A DNA stretch of 64,000 nt from Syngnathus acus (Eukaryota > Chordata > Actinopteri > Syngnathiformes > Syngnathidae), in NCBI RefSeq assembly GCF_901709675.1, contig NC_051102.1:8808912-8872911 (forward strand), written 5' to 3'. Made by a program: the position numbers and the translations under genes. Position 1 is the first letter of the stretch; each line of letters starts with the position of its first letter. The notes under the pieces are model-generated. The model saw nothing but the letters and a program-made list of their open reading frames with translations, was not told the DNA's origin and ran no database searches. This document shows, in pieces, positions 10,918 through 24,990 of this stretch.

Positions 10918-11440
10918 GCATTTTTTGTACGTGTCAAGAATGTGTATTTGACTACTTGCTCTTTATTTTGGGGGACACCAACACATATTACACAACGTAA
11001 AACACATATACATATTGTCATATAAAGCAGTTAACCAAATGTCAGATTTTTGTTTTCATGCCCAAAAAAATAAAAACAAGGAATAAAACACCAGACAAGT
11101 TTTAACAGGTTTTAATGTTTATTAAAATAATTAAAAAAAAAAAAAAAGAAGTAAATTTCAAACCAGCAATCTAATGTGAAATTGCAGTAGATATATTGGA
11201 TAACAACATTTAGGCGTATATATGCATACACGTTATTTTAAGTGTTATATAATAAAGATTACCCAAAGAGAAGCATAATCTCCCTGTTGTTGCATAACGG
11301 CGCATCCCTTCATGCAATAAAGTTAGCCGTTAGCTTGGAGAAAACGCGCATAAAAGAAGTGGTGTTTCAGTGAGTGGCGCTTTCTTTCCTTGGCAAATCG
11401 ACATTCTGGCTTACATAGTTCACGCCAGGAGGGAGACGCA
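10918..11440. other. AT-rich intergenic DNA
   Basis: This stretch holds A-runs near 11134 and low-complexity T/A sequence. There is no gene and no repeat I can name. Confidence 0.6.
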
Positions 11441-11795
11441 ACACGTTCACCGACTGATCCGTTGATGCACGGGAAGGGAGACAGTTGACCCGTTGACTCG
11501 TTCGCGAACGGGAAAGTCAGGATTCGTTCCCTCACTGATCCGTTCTCGCGATCAACTGGAATTGCAAATCACTCACTGGCTCGTTCACTCACAGACCTGT
11601 TCAGTTGGTGAAAGGGAAACGCAATTCAGGACTCGTTCGTACACAGGAAGTTACGTCATTTTCTTCTTCGTTTTGTTTTACGGCGAGGTGGCACCAGCTT
11701 CAATGCTTCAATCACTTCAGGAAGTGATTCGTTCACTCTCGTTCACTGAAAGGAAAATCGTTCTTTTGAACGAATCGTTCACTCACGAGCCAACA
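11440..11795. repeat. Degenerate GTTCACTC/GATCCGTT repeat with palindromic end
   Basis: Short variants of cgttcactc, actgatccgtt and gttcgcgaacgg recur through this stretch. It ends in gttcttttgaacgaatcg, which can fold on itself. It looks like an old simple-repeat-like interspersed element. The exact ends are unclear. Confidence 0.5.
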
Positions 11796-11809
11796 CTGAT
11801 ACATTTTTC

Positions 11810-12625
11810 TACAAAAAATAAGCCTTACTATTCGTTATCATTTAAAAAAAAATCAAAAGCCTTACTGTACATGGTCAGTTTCTCCCCCCCAAAAAACCTT
11901 CCTATACGTGCTCATCTTTTCTTCCATCATTATTTTTTTATTAAAAAAAATCTTACTATACATGCTCATTTTTCTACGAAAAAGAAGCCTTACTATTTGT
12001 TATCATTTAAAAAAAAAATTAAAAGCTCTACTATACATGGTCAATTTCTCCCCCAAAAAAGCCTTAGTGTACATGGTCATCTTTTTTCATCATTCTTTTT
12101 TTTTTTTTTTTAAAAAAAAGCCTAAAAATAAAATAATACATGGTCATTTTTCTACGAAAAAGAAGCCTTACTATTTGTTATCATTTAAAAAAAAAACTAA
12201 AAGCTCTACTATATTCATTTATTCTGGTCGTCCTCAGACGAGCTTCCATAGAAGAAGCAATACATTGCGCATTAATACGGACTGTGGGGCGCAGCTCCTC
12301 ACAGCAACCCCAATCCAACCATTAATGCTGAGTGTCACGCAGCGAGGTATCAGGCTCCATTTTATGGTCCTTTTGGTATGACTCGGCCAGGGATCGAAAC
12401 CACAATCTCCCAGTCTCAGGGAGGACACTCATACCACAAGGCCGCTGATAATTTTACATGGTCAATTTCTCTCCAAAAAAAGCCTTACTATACATGTTTT
12501 TTTTTTTTTTCCCCAACATTCTCCTTTTATTAAAAAATATTTTTTACACGAAAAAAAATTTGTATATGTGGTCATTTATTTATTTACTTATTTTTACAAA
12601 ATAGCCTTACTATACATTTGTCACA
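11810..12625. repeat. AT-rich tandem repeat with TACTATACATGGTCA core, right block
   Basis: The same core and spacers as at 8270-8565 recur here, for example ctactatacatggtcaattt and ttactatacatgctcat, with aaaaagaagccttactattt and tctccccc spacers. The longer alternation suggests a higher-order unit of about 200 bp. A SINE interrupts the block at about 12226-12449. A 206-codon open frame from 11493 is only an uninterrupted reading of this and the preceding repeat. Confidence 0.85.
12226..12449 (-). mobile_element. tRNA-derived SINE, copy 1
   Basis: On the minus strand the head reads gccttgtggtatgagtgtcc and then a B-box GGTTTCGATCC (complement of 12391-12401), both from an ancestral tRNA. 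The tail includes gtcataccaaaagg and cactcagcattaatggttgg. The same body is found at 61470-61778 on the plus strand. It lies inside the right AT-rich repeat block, so it inserted after that block existed. Confidence 0.8.
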
Positions 12626-12644
12626 AAATGCACACTGACGCATC

Positions 12645-12980
12645 CCTGTGTGTGTGTGCGCGTGTGCGTGTGTGTGTACGTGTAACAGCATCATTCTGCT
12701 GGTGAGGCATGCTGAGGATGATACAGCACATTTGTTGCTGGGTCTGCTGCATCACAGCCAAGCTCTGCCATTGGCTGCCGGGGATGCTGAGGATGCTGCG
12801 ACGTCATCCTCCAGGCAGCACCGCTGATCACGTGCCTGAGGGAAGCATTGACTCGGAGCCGCACCGCAGCGCCGCAGCACTGACACGCACACACCGGCCA
12901 AGCCAAGGAGCCACAGCAGCGGACGTACCGCAACCACCGCAGCAGCCGCCCAGTCAGCCATCGGCGCACGGCACCGCATC
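12645..12980 (+). promoter_or_regulatory. Beta-tubulin promoter and 5' UTR region
   Basis: After a TG-rich run (12645-12680) the sequence turns GC-rich up to the ATG. Visible elements are an inverted CCAAT box (ATTGG, 12770-12774) and a CRE-like site, cgacgtcat, at 12799-12807. No TATA box is evident, and the start site cannot be fixed from sequence. The CCAAT/CRE pairing resembles that in the upstream 157-bp satellite units. Confidence 0.5.
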
Positions 12981-16028
<3,048 letters not shown>

Positions 16029-16490
16029 GAAGGTGCTGCCTTGGGAAACCTCTGCAGTATAGATTCATTTTTCTCTGGCCGTTGAATCGATAGCAACCGA
16101 ACTGCTCTGTTTCTCCTTTCATCTGAGAGGGCTTCATCAGTTCATGTAAATGTGGAAACCCAACTCTTTATGGTCCAGTTGCATACTATTTCTGGTGGCG
16201 GGGCACGCCTCCAACCTGGAGTTTTCAAACTGGGTTTCCCACACCAACGCAGGCCACTTTGTCCTAACCAAGACTTCTTTCCTGAACCGATATCAACAGA
16301 GCAGATCAGTTGCGACCGATTCAATGAGCCGGATGAATGAAAATATCCCCACCCGCAGTCTAGATGTATGACAAGAAGAAGAGATGTCAACGCAGATATT
16401 CTCACTAGTACATGAGTCATTCTCAATGCAGGTTGAAACTGCCATTGCTTTTTGTGTGGTCAAAACAAAGTTTCGTCTCGATAGATTCCA

Positions 16491-16496
16491 AATAAA
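16491..16496 (+). terminator. Poly(A) signal of the beta-tubulin gene
   Basis: A canonical AATAAA lies 463 bases after the stop codon. It is the first one in the 3' UTR, giving a UTR of about 0.5 kb. Confidence 0.7.
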
Positions 16497-16514
16497 GATT
16501 ATACATGCAATTGG

Positions 16515-18039
16515 GCAACTGTCTTTTTTTAAGGCGTGGTGAGCTTTCAGTAGGAGTGTAGTGGAAACGAAGGTGTGGCTGACACCAACAAAACCAGTGA
16601 ATCATAATTAGTTTAAAAAATGAAGTCAAATCAGAATCATTTGAAATAACAAATTCACAAGTCCATTTTTTCTTTTTCAATAGCTCCTCCCAATGTTGCT
16701 TATCACGCTGAAAGTGAGCGTGATGAAGCGATTAATCATTGACACGCATGCAAACAATCCATGGGCAGTTTCGGCAGACTGCGGACGCTGTTTCTTTAAA
16801 TGCGGCCACACCCTACACCGTCTGTCTGACAGGCAGGAATGCCTCATTATGAAAACATCTGCAGTGACATGACTGATGACCTCACACGCACACACACACA
16901 CGCACACACACACAAAGAGTCATGGGGAGGCCTGAGGGAGAACATGCAGGTGAGAGTTTAAGAAATACTACTCCACCAGACAAGATATGATTCATGATAC
17001 TTGCTTGGCACATGAATGAGTCATAGGTCAGAAACGTTTGTGTGAATTTCAGTGGACTCTTGAGATGATGATGAAAACCTGAATTCAACCTTCTTTTTTG
17101 TTCACAGCAAGGCCGCATGACCGAATTCTATTCCATTACCACATTTCAGTGTTGGTCACTAGAGAATAAAGCATTTCTGCTCAATCAATGGGTCAGAAAT
17201 AAAGAGGCCAATGTAACAAATCTGCTTTGACAGATTTCGCTGTCTTTAATGCGGGCTATTTACATTCTGAATGTTACAACTTGTATGAAATATTTGCGTA
17301 TCAAAAGCAAAGGGAGAAAAAGCATCTCATGGAAAAGCAATTCATTATTCCTCCCATTTGTAAAACTAGGAAGGAGTACAAAACAAAAAGAAATATACTG
17401 CATCCATACTCGCGTTTGGTTGCAGGATTTTAAAGCACGTTGGGTTATGTTAGCGAAAATGCTTCGGATGTGTTATTGCTGCAGATCTATTTCAAAGACC
17501 CCAAATAAACAGTCGCTGATTAGTTGCACTATAACTAAAGCTCAATCCTCACAAGGTCAGCTCCAGGCATTCCTAAAGTTAAACTATTACTAACTGATAA
17601 TTTATCAGAATCACACCAAACGCATTGTTGCACATAAAGGCTCTAAAACAGAAACCTTGTTCTCTAGAGCTTATTATTTTCAAATGAAAAAGCAAATACG
17701 ATAGTGTTTATTCACTCTGTGCTGTAAAGGGTGTAAGGTTCTTCCAATATATCCAATACATCTCGGTTATTATTATCTGTAATAGCTGTATTGTGATTCA
17801 CGGTTATGATGTTATCTTGACCATACCTGCATTTGCTATCTTTGTGTTTCTCACAAGTAAACAAAATACTGTTTGTAAAATACTCAACCAAATCATCATA
17901 AACCGTTTCAAAAGTGAGGGTCTGGAAGAACTTGGTTCAAGACCCACAACCAACAATATGAATATTGGGACTGCATAAAAGATATCAGCAATACAGTGAG
18001 GAGTGTTTCCAGTGGACATGCCGATAGCAAACGTTAACT
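16515..18039. other. Gap between the convergent tubulin and desmoglein genes
   Basis: The gap contains a CA microsatellite at 16882-16914 and otherwise mixed, AT-rich DNA. The right end is the desmoglein 3' UTR. On the minus strand a candidate poly(A) signal lies at 17707-17712 (tttatt on the plus strand). No gene is supported. Confidence 0.6.
17707..17712 (-). terminator. Candidate poly(A) signal of the desmoglein gene
   Basis: This is AATAAA on the minus strand, about 330 bases past the stop codon at 18040-18042. I saw no closer canonical hexamer. Confidence 0.5.
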
Positions 18040-21000
18040 TTAAGCTCGAGACAACGGTTCTATATTCCTCTCTGTAACCGATACCTGCTTGCGCTGCTGC
18101 ACCACCACCCTCTGGCCGACTTGCGACTTGGGTTTGGCTTTCAGGACAAAGTCCTCCTTTGACCCTGTGGAATCTTGAGAAGCCAATGAGAAACTCCTAG
18201 CCTGCACACTTTGACCCCTGACATCCAATCCATGCTCACTTGATCCCCGACCTGTCTGGACTACGGTTACCTGTGCACCACCGCCCGAAGATCCCTTTTC
18301 CACCAGCAAAACTTGTCTAGATAAGGTTGTTTGCTCGCCAGATCCCTGACCGTTCTGGACGAAGGCCACCTGTGCACTCTGCCCCCCACCCGTAGACCCG
18401 TTCTCCACCACCAGTACTTGTCTCGGTAAGGTTCCTTGAGCCACCTGCCCAACTTGGCCGTCCACAAGTACCATCCCTTGAGATCCCTGGAGGCCCCCGA
18501 TTTGAACCAGGCCTTGGGCCAGCCCAACCTGACCCACTCCCTGTTGACCGACTTGGACCAGGCCTTGGGCCAGCCCAACCTGACCCACTCCCTGTTGACC
18601 GACTTGGACCAGGCCTTGGGCCAGCCCAACCCGACCCACTCCCTGTTGACCGACTTGGACCAGGCCTTGGGCCAGCCCAACCTGTCCCACTCCCTGCTGG
18701 GCGCCTCCCGCGACAAGCACCATTTGGGACTGGGGCTCAACGACATACATGGGCGCCGAGGCGTAGTACAAGGCAGGCTGTTGCACGAGCAGCGTTTGAC
18801 CGGGAATCACGACATTGTCTTGAACGTGGACCTTAGAGAGCGTGGATGATCCCTCTTGGACAATTGTGGATTTTCCAGATGTTACCTTGGAGGTGCTGAG
18901 AGTGTCGACATGGAGGCGATCCTGGTCTCTAATGCTCTCCGTGTGAGTTTGGACATGCTTCTGAGGGGAAGGCCTGACAGGAGACAACGGTCTGACCGTT
19001 GGATGGATACATATGTCTGCATCCACTTGAGATGACCCCTTGCAAATCTCAGCCAAGGTTTTGAATTTAGGGTCCAGGTCATCGAGGAACGAGAAGTCGT
19101 TGTCATTCTCGTGGAGGCTACAGCAGCCTACGGAACCTGACAGAGATTCCCCGCCCTCGTAGTTATAGACTAGTGCGGTATCTATCTCCTGGGTATTCTG
19201 GGCAGCATGGTTGGACTTCTGCAAGAAATTAAAACAATCATTTATTGAGTTGAGTTCAACTTGAGGGGTGGGCAAGTTGGGTTTGGTACTCACACTGGAA
19301 TAGTATTCCTCCAGGAAGTGATCGGACACAGCCAGGTCGTCAAAGGCCCCGCCTCCATACTGGGAGAAGTGACCCTGTCCTGTCATCGTCCTGCCATCCG
19401 TGACATTCATCCTTCCATGGCCAGAAAATTGGTTGTACTCGTTGTACAGGTGCACATTGTTGGTTGTTAAGTTGGAGTGCTCATTGCCAGAGATGAGCGC
19501 TCCACCCACTTCAACCAGTCCCCCCAAGTAGCCCTTTCCTCCCAAGGTCATGCCCTTGGAAATGATCCCCTGTTCACCATCTGGGATGTGTATGAGAGGA
19601 ACTTCCTATGGGATAAAAGCCAGCGAGCCATCAGTCAAGCTTTTCTTTTTTTTTTTTACTGACTAACCGGGAAAAATCCAAGTACCCGATCTTCTCCTTG
19701 ACACTCGGTGTGGTAGGAGATCAGCTGCTGTTTGGTATCAAACGGAATGGCTTTGAAATCTCCTCCGGTCCCTCCACACAAGCAGAAGAGCAGCAGAAGC
19801 GGCACCACTAAGGTGACACAAAAACATGACAGGTGATGCATCCCGACAGGTTAGAAGTAGTGCTAGCTAGTTCTGGAAAAATCCGACAGGTTAGAAGTTG
19901 GACCAGAATGGTGACAAATAAGTGTAAACACACTCACAGAGCAGCAGCAGAAGTCCCAACAGCAAAAGTAGAATTCCTCCAACACCAAAATCGGAACGCC
20001 TTTCAATGTGGGCCGTACACGTTTTAGTGTTTTCCTCACACGTGCACACAACAACGTCAAGCATCTGAAAGTCGCCGCACGACTTTCCTTGCTGGTCCTT
20101 GATCTCAACAGCCACTTTGTACATGCCTGGCCGCAAGTTATTTTGATCTCGCAGGATCGCCGTCGTGCCTGAAGTCAAAGACAGTCAATGCGTTTTAAAA
20201 TGTTTTACATGACAAGAAGTTTGTCAGTGAAGGAACACCAGCTGTAAAACTAGAGAGACTAAGGCATCTCGGTGTAAGCTAACGTTAGCATGAGTGCTCG
20301 GCGATCTTGACGTACAATCGAGCTGAGCAGTGCAAACTGGTAACGATAATAAGAGGGTAGCCAAAACTCGGTTGTACCATTGAGATGTTCCACCGACCAC
20401 TTCCCGTGGCTGCTGGTCGAAATCACAGTGAACTCAAACGGGGCAGAGTTGGGGAACTCATCTTCATCTACGGCCGTGACGTAGATGAAGTTTTGGTCGT
20501 AGCACATGGTCTGACTCGTGGCGGTCACTTTGGGACAGTGATCGTTGAAGTCCTCCACCTGAATGGCAATGGTCCCCGTGGCAGTCTTTGAGGACACTTC
20601 TGAAACGCAACCAAGCATACATATCACTCGACGTCCATCCATCCATCCATCCATCCATCCATCCATCCATCCATCCATCCATCCATCCATCCATCCATCC
20701 ATCCATCCATCCATCCATCCAATTTGCGAGCAAGCGAGAGCCTATCGCAGCGACATATTTCTCCAGAACTCACCCTGGCTGATGCATATGATTTGGGCGT
20801 AGTACGTTCCGTTGATCAAAAACTTGGACTCTCGATCGGGCAGTTTGTTCAGCCTAATTTCTGCGTTTTTTTCATGCACGATCAACCAGTTGTCATCATC
20901 GCGGTATTTAACATACCTTGAAGAACGAGAACAAGTTTGGTCTTGAGTCATAGGTCACGACTACATGTGAAGTCTTTTCGGCCAAAAAGATGTCCGACCT

Positions 21001-23960
21001 CACGTTGGTGGCAATTTTCTGCGTGTCGCTGTCAATGGCGGCGTATGTGGTGATGACCGAGTTGATGGAGATCAACGTGTGGTCCTCAGACAGAGTCACC
21101 ACTTTGACGGACGGCTGGAATCGGGGACCCTCCTTCTGATTGATCACGTTGATCTTCACCGAGTACGACTTTGAGACGATGGACGTGGAGCTTCCGAAAT
21201 CATAACTGGCCTTGTTGGAAACAACCACCGCCAAGTTGAGGGACTTGAGCTCCTCGTAATCCAGCTCCTGCATAGGCAAAGCACAAGAGCAGGGTCAGTT
21301 TGTTTTGGACAGTTTTCATCCGTCCTTTGGTGAATATTTACCTCTTTCAATTTGCTTACCTTTTGAATCATGATTATCCCCTGGTTGGTTTTAGCATCGG
21401 TCGTGATGCTAAAATAGCCTCCTTCGTTCCCTGAGATGATTTGAAAGACGGCCAGCCAATTATCCGAGAATTCCAGATCCAAGTCAATGGCCTGGATCCT
21501 CAGCACTTCCACGTTGACGGTGTTCTCCTCCACACTGCCCTCGTACTGCACACAACAGGAGCTCAATTGGGCCCAAGGGATCGTTTAGAAACGAAAGAGA
21601 TGTAATCGTAACGTACCGATTCTTTTTCCAGAGTGGGGACGTTGTCATTTATGTCCAGGATTTTGATCTCAATTTCACCCATTCCTACGTTTCCTCCAGG
21701 TTGTCCATTCAAATCCGAAGCTTTGACGACCACCTTGTATGTATCTTTTCTCTGAAAGAATACAGCAATAACATTGTCAGAATTCCCTCACCTTTTTTTG
21801 TTATTTTTTTACTCCATCGGCTCAGTTGCCGAGTTTTCCAGTGAAGCGCCTCACCTCCCTGTCCAGAGTGTTTCGCAGAACCGAGACATCTCCGGTCTTA
21901 GAGTGGATAGTGAACATGCCGGCAGTGCTGTGTGTCTCCACGATGCTGTAAAAGATCTGGGAGCTTATGGTGCCCTCTTGATCTGCGTCGGTGGCGATCA
22001 CACTCATGACAATTGTGCCTGCGAAACGACCGATTGATGGTTACCGGCACAAAAAAAAAAAAAAATCTTTGCCATCACTTTAAGCAAGCAGACATTGTTG
22101 GATACCTGCGACGCATGATTCCTTGACAGTTCCCACTTGGCCTATTTTGATTATGGGGGGATTGTCATTTTCATCCACAACAGTAATTCGGATGTCAACA
22201 TCCTTTTCGGCACGAGACCCGTCTTCATATTTTGCCACTCCTTTTAACTAGAACAACAAAGAAAGGAACCTTGGGCTTTCCAGTGTGTCTGGGTTGCCTT
22301 TTTTTAATAAAGTGATCTTACATCATAAAAGGCAATCTCCTCTCGGTCCAATACTTTATAGGCTTTCAAAAAGCCACTTCTTTGGTCCACCCCGAATACA
22401 CCAAATGGAGGCTCGTCACAACCAGGTCCCTTTAGCGAATACAATATTGTCGTGAAGTTCTCTTTATCGGAGCGAATCTGTAACACAAAAATTTGTCGAA
22501 ACACACAAGACATTTTTTTTGAATAGGCCAAGCATTCTCAATATGAACAAATATGAGCCAGTTGATGCCTTTTTTTGATGCACGACTCTGAAAAGTAACA
22601 TTAGCATATCGTGCTAACAAAAAGTTGTGCCCAGGCTGGTACAACTTGTCACTAAAATGTGTCTACTTGAAAACAACGCAGCATCATGAGGTCATCATCA
22701 CTTGGTTTTGGCTTGTTTTGTGTGTGTTCATGATAAATATGGGGAAAGGGCACACACTCTGCCAATGTTTATGCCAGAGTAGTCGTGGTTTTCCTTCAGC
22801 TGCCTGGGATGTTCAATCCAATCTCTTTTCTGCCTGCGCAGTCCATTTCCTTCTGCCCGCACAGGAACGAGCTGCAGGCATGCACAAGGAGGGGATAAAG
22901 AATAGGAGTGGGAATAAACATACACGTCATGAGAAGTGTGGGCTTTCTAAAAAACAATCTGACTCTATAAGTCGCACCGGAGTATAAGTCGCACCAGCCA
23001 TAAAATGCCCAAAAAAGTGAAAAAAACCCCATATATATGTATATAAATCGCTCCTGAGTATAAGTCGCCCCCCCACCCAAACTATGAAAAAAAAACGCGA
23101 CTTATAGTCCGAAAATTACGGTACTTGCATAATATAATGAGAGTCAATTCATGTTTCGAAAGCGTGGTCTGTTGCTTTCAATGTGAATACATTTGAAATC
23201 ATTTTGAATACTTAAAATAAATATTTTGATATAGAGGCCAATTATATTATTCTCAAACTCGGATAAAATATTAAATACATAAAATAAATTTAATAAAATG
23301 CATGGAGAATTTTATGAGGAAATAAAATGTGAACAAATAATGGTCTAGTAATAAACCAATATGATAGGTATTGACACACATACATTCATTTCTTTTGACA
23401 AGTGGAAAATTATGTTCACGTTATTACACTCTCAATCTTAAACAATAAAATAAAATTATGACTATTATTTTAAGTTCAGGATTCAACTTTGACAAATGTG
23501 AGAATTATGTCAACAGACTCAATCTCAAATTCTTAAAATACAAAAATGCATTCAGATGCTGTATGCATTTTATCTCTCTACATTTTTTATTTAATAAATA
23601 CTAATTAATTCCACTGAAAATTAACTTACTCAGGCAGCGCAACTGACATCTTTCGATTAAGTTCATCGTTCTGGCTCCACTTTTTAAATGCGCAGAAGAC
23701 AAATCCGCTACGCGCAGCGCAAATCACAACACGCCAATTAAAAAAAGCTACGCGTTCACTTTTCATGTGCCCCAAGCGGGCTAAATTCCACTCGGACTTG
23801 AGACAGTCGACTTGCCGACTTGTCTTGACACGCAAACCCAGAAGCCCGCAAACAAGCCCCACCTGAGGAAGGTCCGTTACTCGCTTCGCCACTAGAACGA
23901 CCGCGCTACACTCACCGTAAAGCAGCAAAGTAGAGCAAAAATGATGCCTCTCAACAACAT
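18040..23960 (-). CDS. dsg2: Desmoglein (desmoglein-2 type), complete, 14 exons
   Basis: Exons in transcript order, as plus-strand ranges: 23916-23960, 22758-22871, 22322-22477, 22106-22247, 21855-22018, 21617-21751, 21360-21545, 20999-21267, 20774-20916, 20378-20599, 19938-20168, 19686-19807, 19294-19605 and 18040-19218. All phases join, giving 1139 residues. Residues 1-21 are a signal peptide ending PVRA. RRQKR at 27-31 is a furin site, leaving mature DWIEH with the Trp2 of classical cadherin adhesion. Extracellular cadherin repeats follow with Ca-binding DENDNPP, DINDNVP and DFNDHCP and with LDRE motifs. Exon 7 ([23 protein letters not shown]) is typical of desmoglein. A Leu-rich transmembrane segment at about 586-612 is split between exons 11 and 12. 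The catenin-binding core is SGSVGCCS with [16 protein letters not shown] long Gly/Gln/Val-rich desmoglein-specific tail with 17-residue repeats follows. Role: desmosomal adhesion, anchoring plakoglobin and keratin. Confidence 0.93.
18505..18712 (-). repeat. Coding 51-bp minisatellite in the desmoglein tail
   Basis: The plus-strand marker ccaggcctt recurs at 18507, 18558, 18609 and 18660, an exact 51-base period over four copies. Each copy encodes 17 residues of the pattern [17 protein letters not shown] with one or two changes. It lies in the last exon, in frame. Confidence 0.93.
20634..20720. repeat. (ATCC)n microsatellite in desmoglein intron 9
   Basis: About 21 uninterrupted copies of ATCC (GGAT on the transcribed strand) fill half of the 174-base intron 20600-20773. 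They end only 34 bases upstream of the exon 10 acceptor. Confidence 0.97.
22872..23915 (-). other. Desmoglein intron 1
   Basis: The intron runs between the signal-peptide exon (donor gtgagt) and the propeptide exon (acceptor tgcctgcag). It holds the miniature transposon and then very AT-rich DNA (about 23130-23610). I looked for an extra small exon and found none in phase. The direct join already gives a complete signal peptide. Confidence 0.65.
22945..23123. mobile_element. Miniature inverted-repeat DNA transposon, copy 2 (diverged)
   Basis: Ctataagtcgcaccgg repeats and a right end gacttatagtccgaaaatta followed by cggta match the ends of the element at 795-909. The left terminus is eroded. 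It lies in the first intron of the desmoglein gene. Confidence 0.7.
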
Positions 23961-24304
23961 TGTCTTGACAGGGGAGGGGGTGAAAAAGTCCGCTTGATAA
24001 TCCTCAATTTTCTGCCCGTTATTTTCTGTCTATTGTTGCTAGCAAACTTTGACCCTTCGCGGGGCGAGGAGGAAGAACATGTAAGTGCAACGGGTGGGTG
24101 GACGGACGGGCGGGCTGATCCCTCCCTCCCGTGGCTAGTTGCTGCTGATAACGGCCCAGGCGGAGGAGGGAAGCAGGGAGGTGCATCGGCGGTCATCCAC
24201 AGACAGCTTCCAGTTCAAACGTTACTCACTTAGCCAGTTTCAGCATTACAAATAATGCCATGCCTTCATTAATTGATTCATATTTTTAAAAATGCATTTT
24301 GAGA

Positions 24305-24425
24305 CTTGCTGAGGACCGGAAATGACATCACTTGTGCTCAGTGCTCAGGTAACAACCAATCACGGTTTAGCTCGCAAATGTCACATGACCAAAACCAGAA
24401 AACAGGTGAGCCGTCAGTAGTCCTT
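24305..24425. repeat. Dispersed teleost repeat fragment
   Basis: Gaccggaaatgacatcac, accaatcacgg and aaaaccagaaaacaggtg occur here. The reverse complement of the last part (cacctgttttctgggtttgg) lies at about 38950. Both probably come from the same interspersed element. Boundaries are uncertain. Confidence 0.5.
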
Positions 24426-24889
24426 ATCTGTGATGTTATTTTCGGGCAACAGCAAGGTGCAAAATCCTTCTTAAAGGCATAAAACAAAAAATTTAAAATA
24501 CAATGGAGTCAGCAAATTAATTAATAACAATAAATTATTAACTTTTGACTGCTGAAAGAAATAAGTATCCCACAAAGCTCAAAAGTATACTTACTAGACC
24601 TGAAAATGTTTAATGTACATTCTTTCCACGTTTTATGGACACATTTTATTCAAAAGCTACATTTTGATTGATAAAGATACATTTTTAAAATAAAAAAATG
24701 TACCCAGACTACACTTCCAGTTGGCCAGTCTTCCTGAATGGTTGGGCAAACACATTGAGGGCCACATTTTTGAAACAGACAGATGTGCTGGCTCATTAAT
24801 AGATCAAATATGTACAGTATTATACATTTTTTGGACTTTAAAAGAAAAATACTTCATTATTTTGTAATGAGAATCATTCTAAATGTAAG

Positions 24890-24990
24890 TACAAAACATT
24901 AAAGGGAAGTCAAGTCAAATATTTACTTTACAATAACATGTTGTGTACTGCCCCACAAGTCCAAACATGTTATTCTGATCAATCTCACAT
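24890..24990. repeat. Dispersed teleost repeat fragment
   Basis: Tttacaataacatgttgtgt and the following gccccacaagtcc resemble tttacaatatcatgttctgt and gccccatagagtctgatt at 38800-38845. It is probably another piece of the same family as 24305-24425. Confidence 0.45.

Noticed and set aside
11493-12381. 206- and 157-codon plus-strand frames
   Set aside because: They read through A/T-rich tandem repeats and a SINE and give Lys/Phe/Ser low-complexity protein with no domain.
12226-12449. Possible functional tRNA gene on the minus strand
   Set aside because: The A/B-box-like head is followed by a long SINE body and cannot fold as a complete tRNA. The same body recurs at 61470.
23627-23670. Possible extra small desmoglein exon ending before a strong gtaagt
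   Set aside because: The donor is good, but no acceptor gives the phase needed to join exons 1 and 2, and the direct join already makes a complete signal peptide and propeptide.
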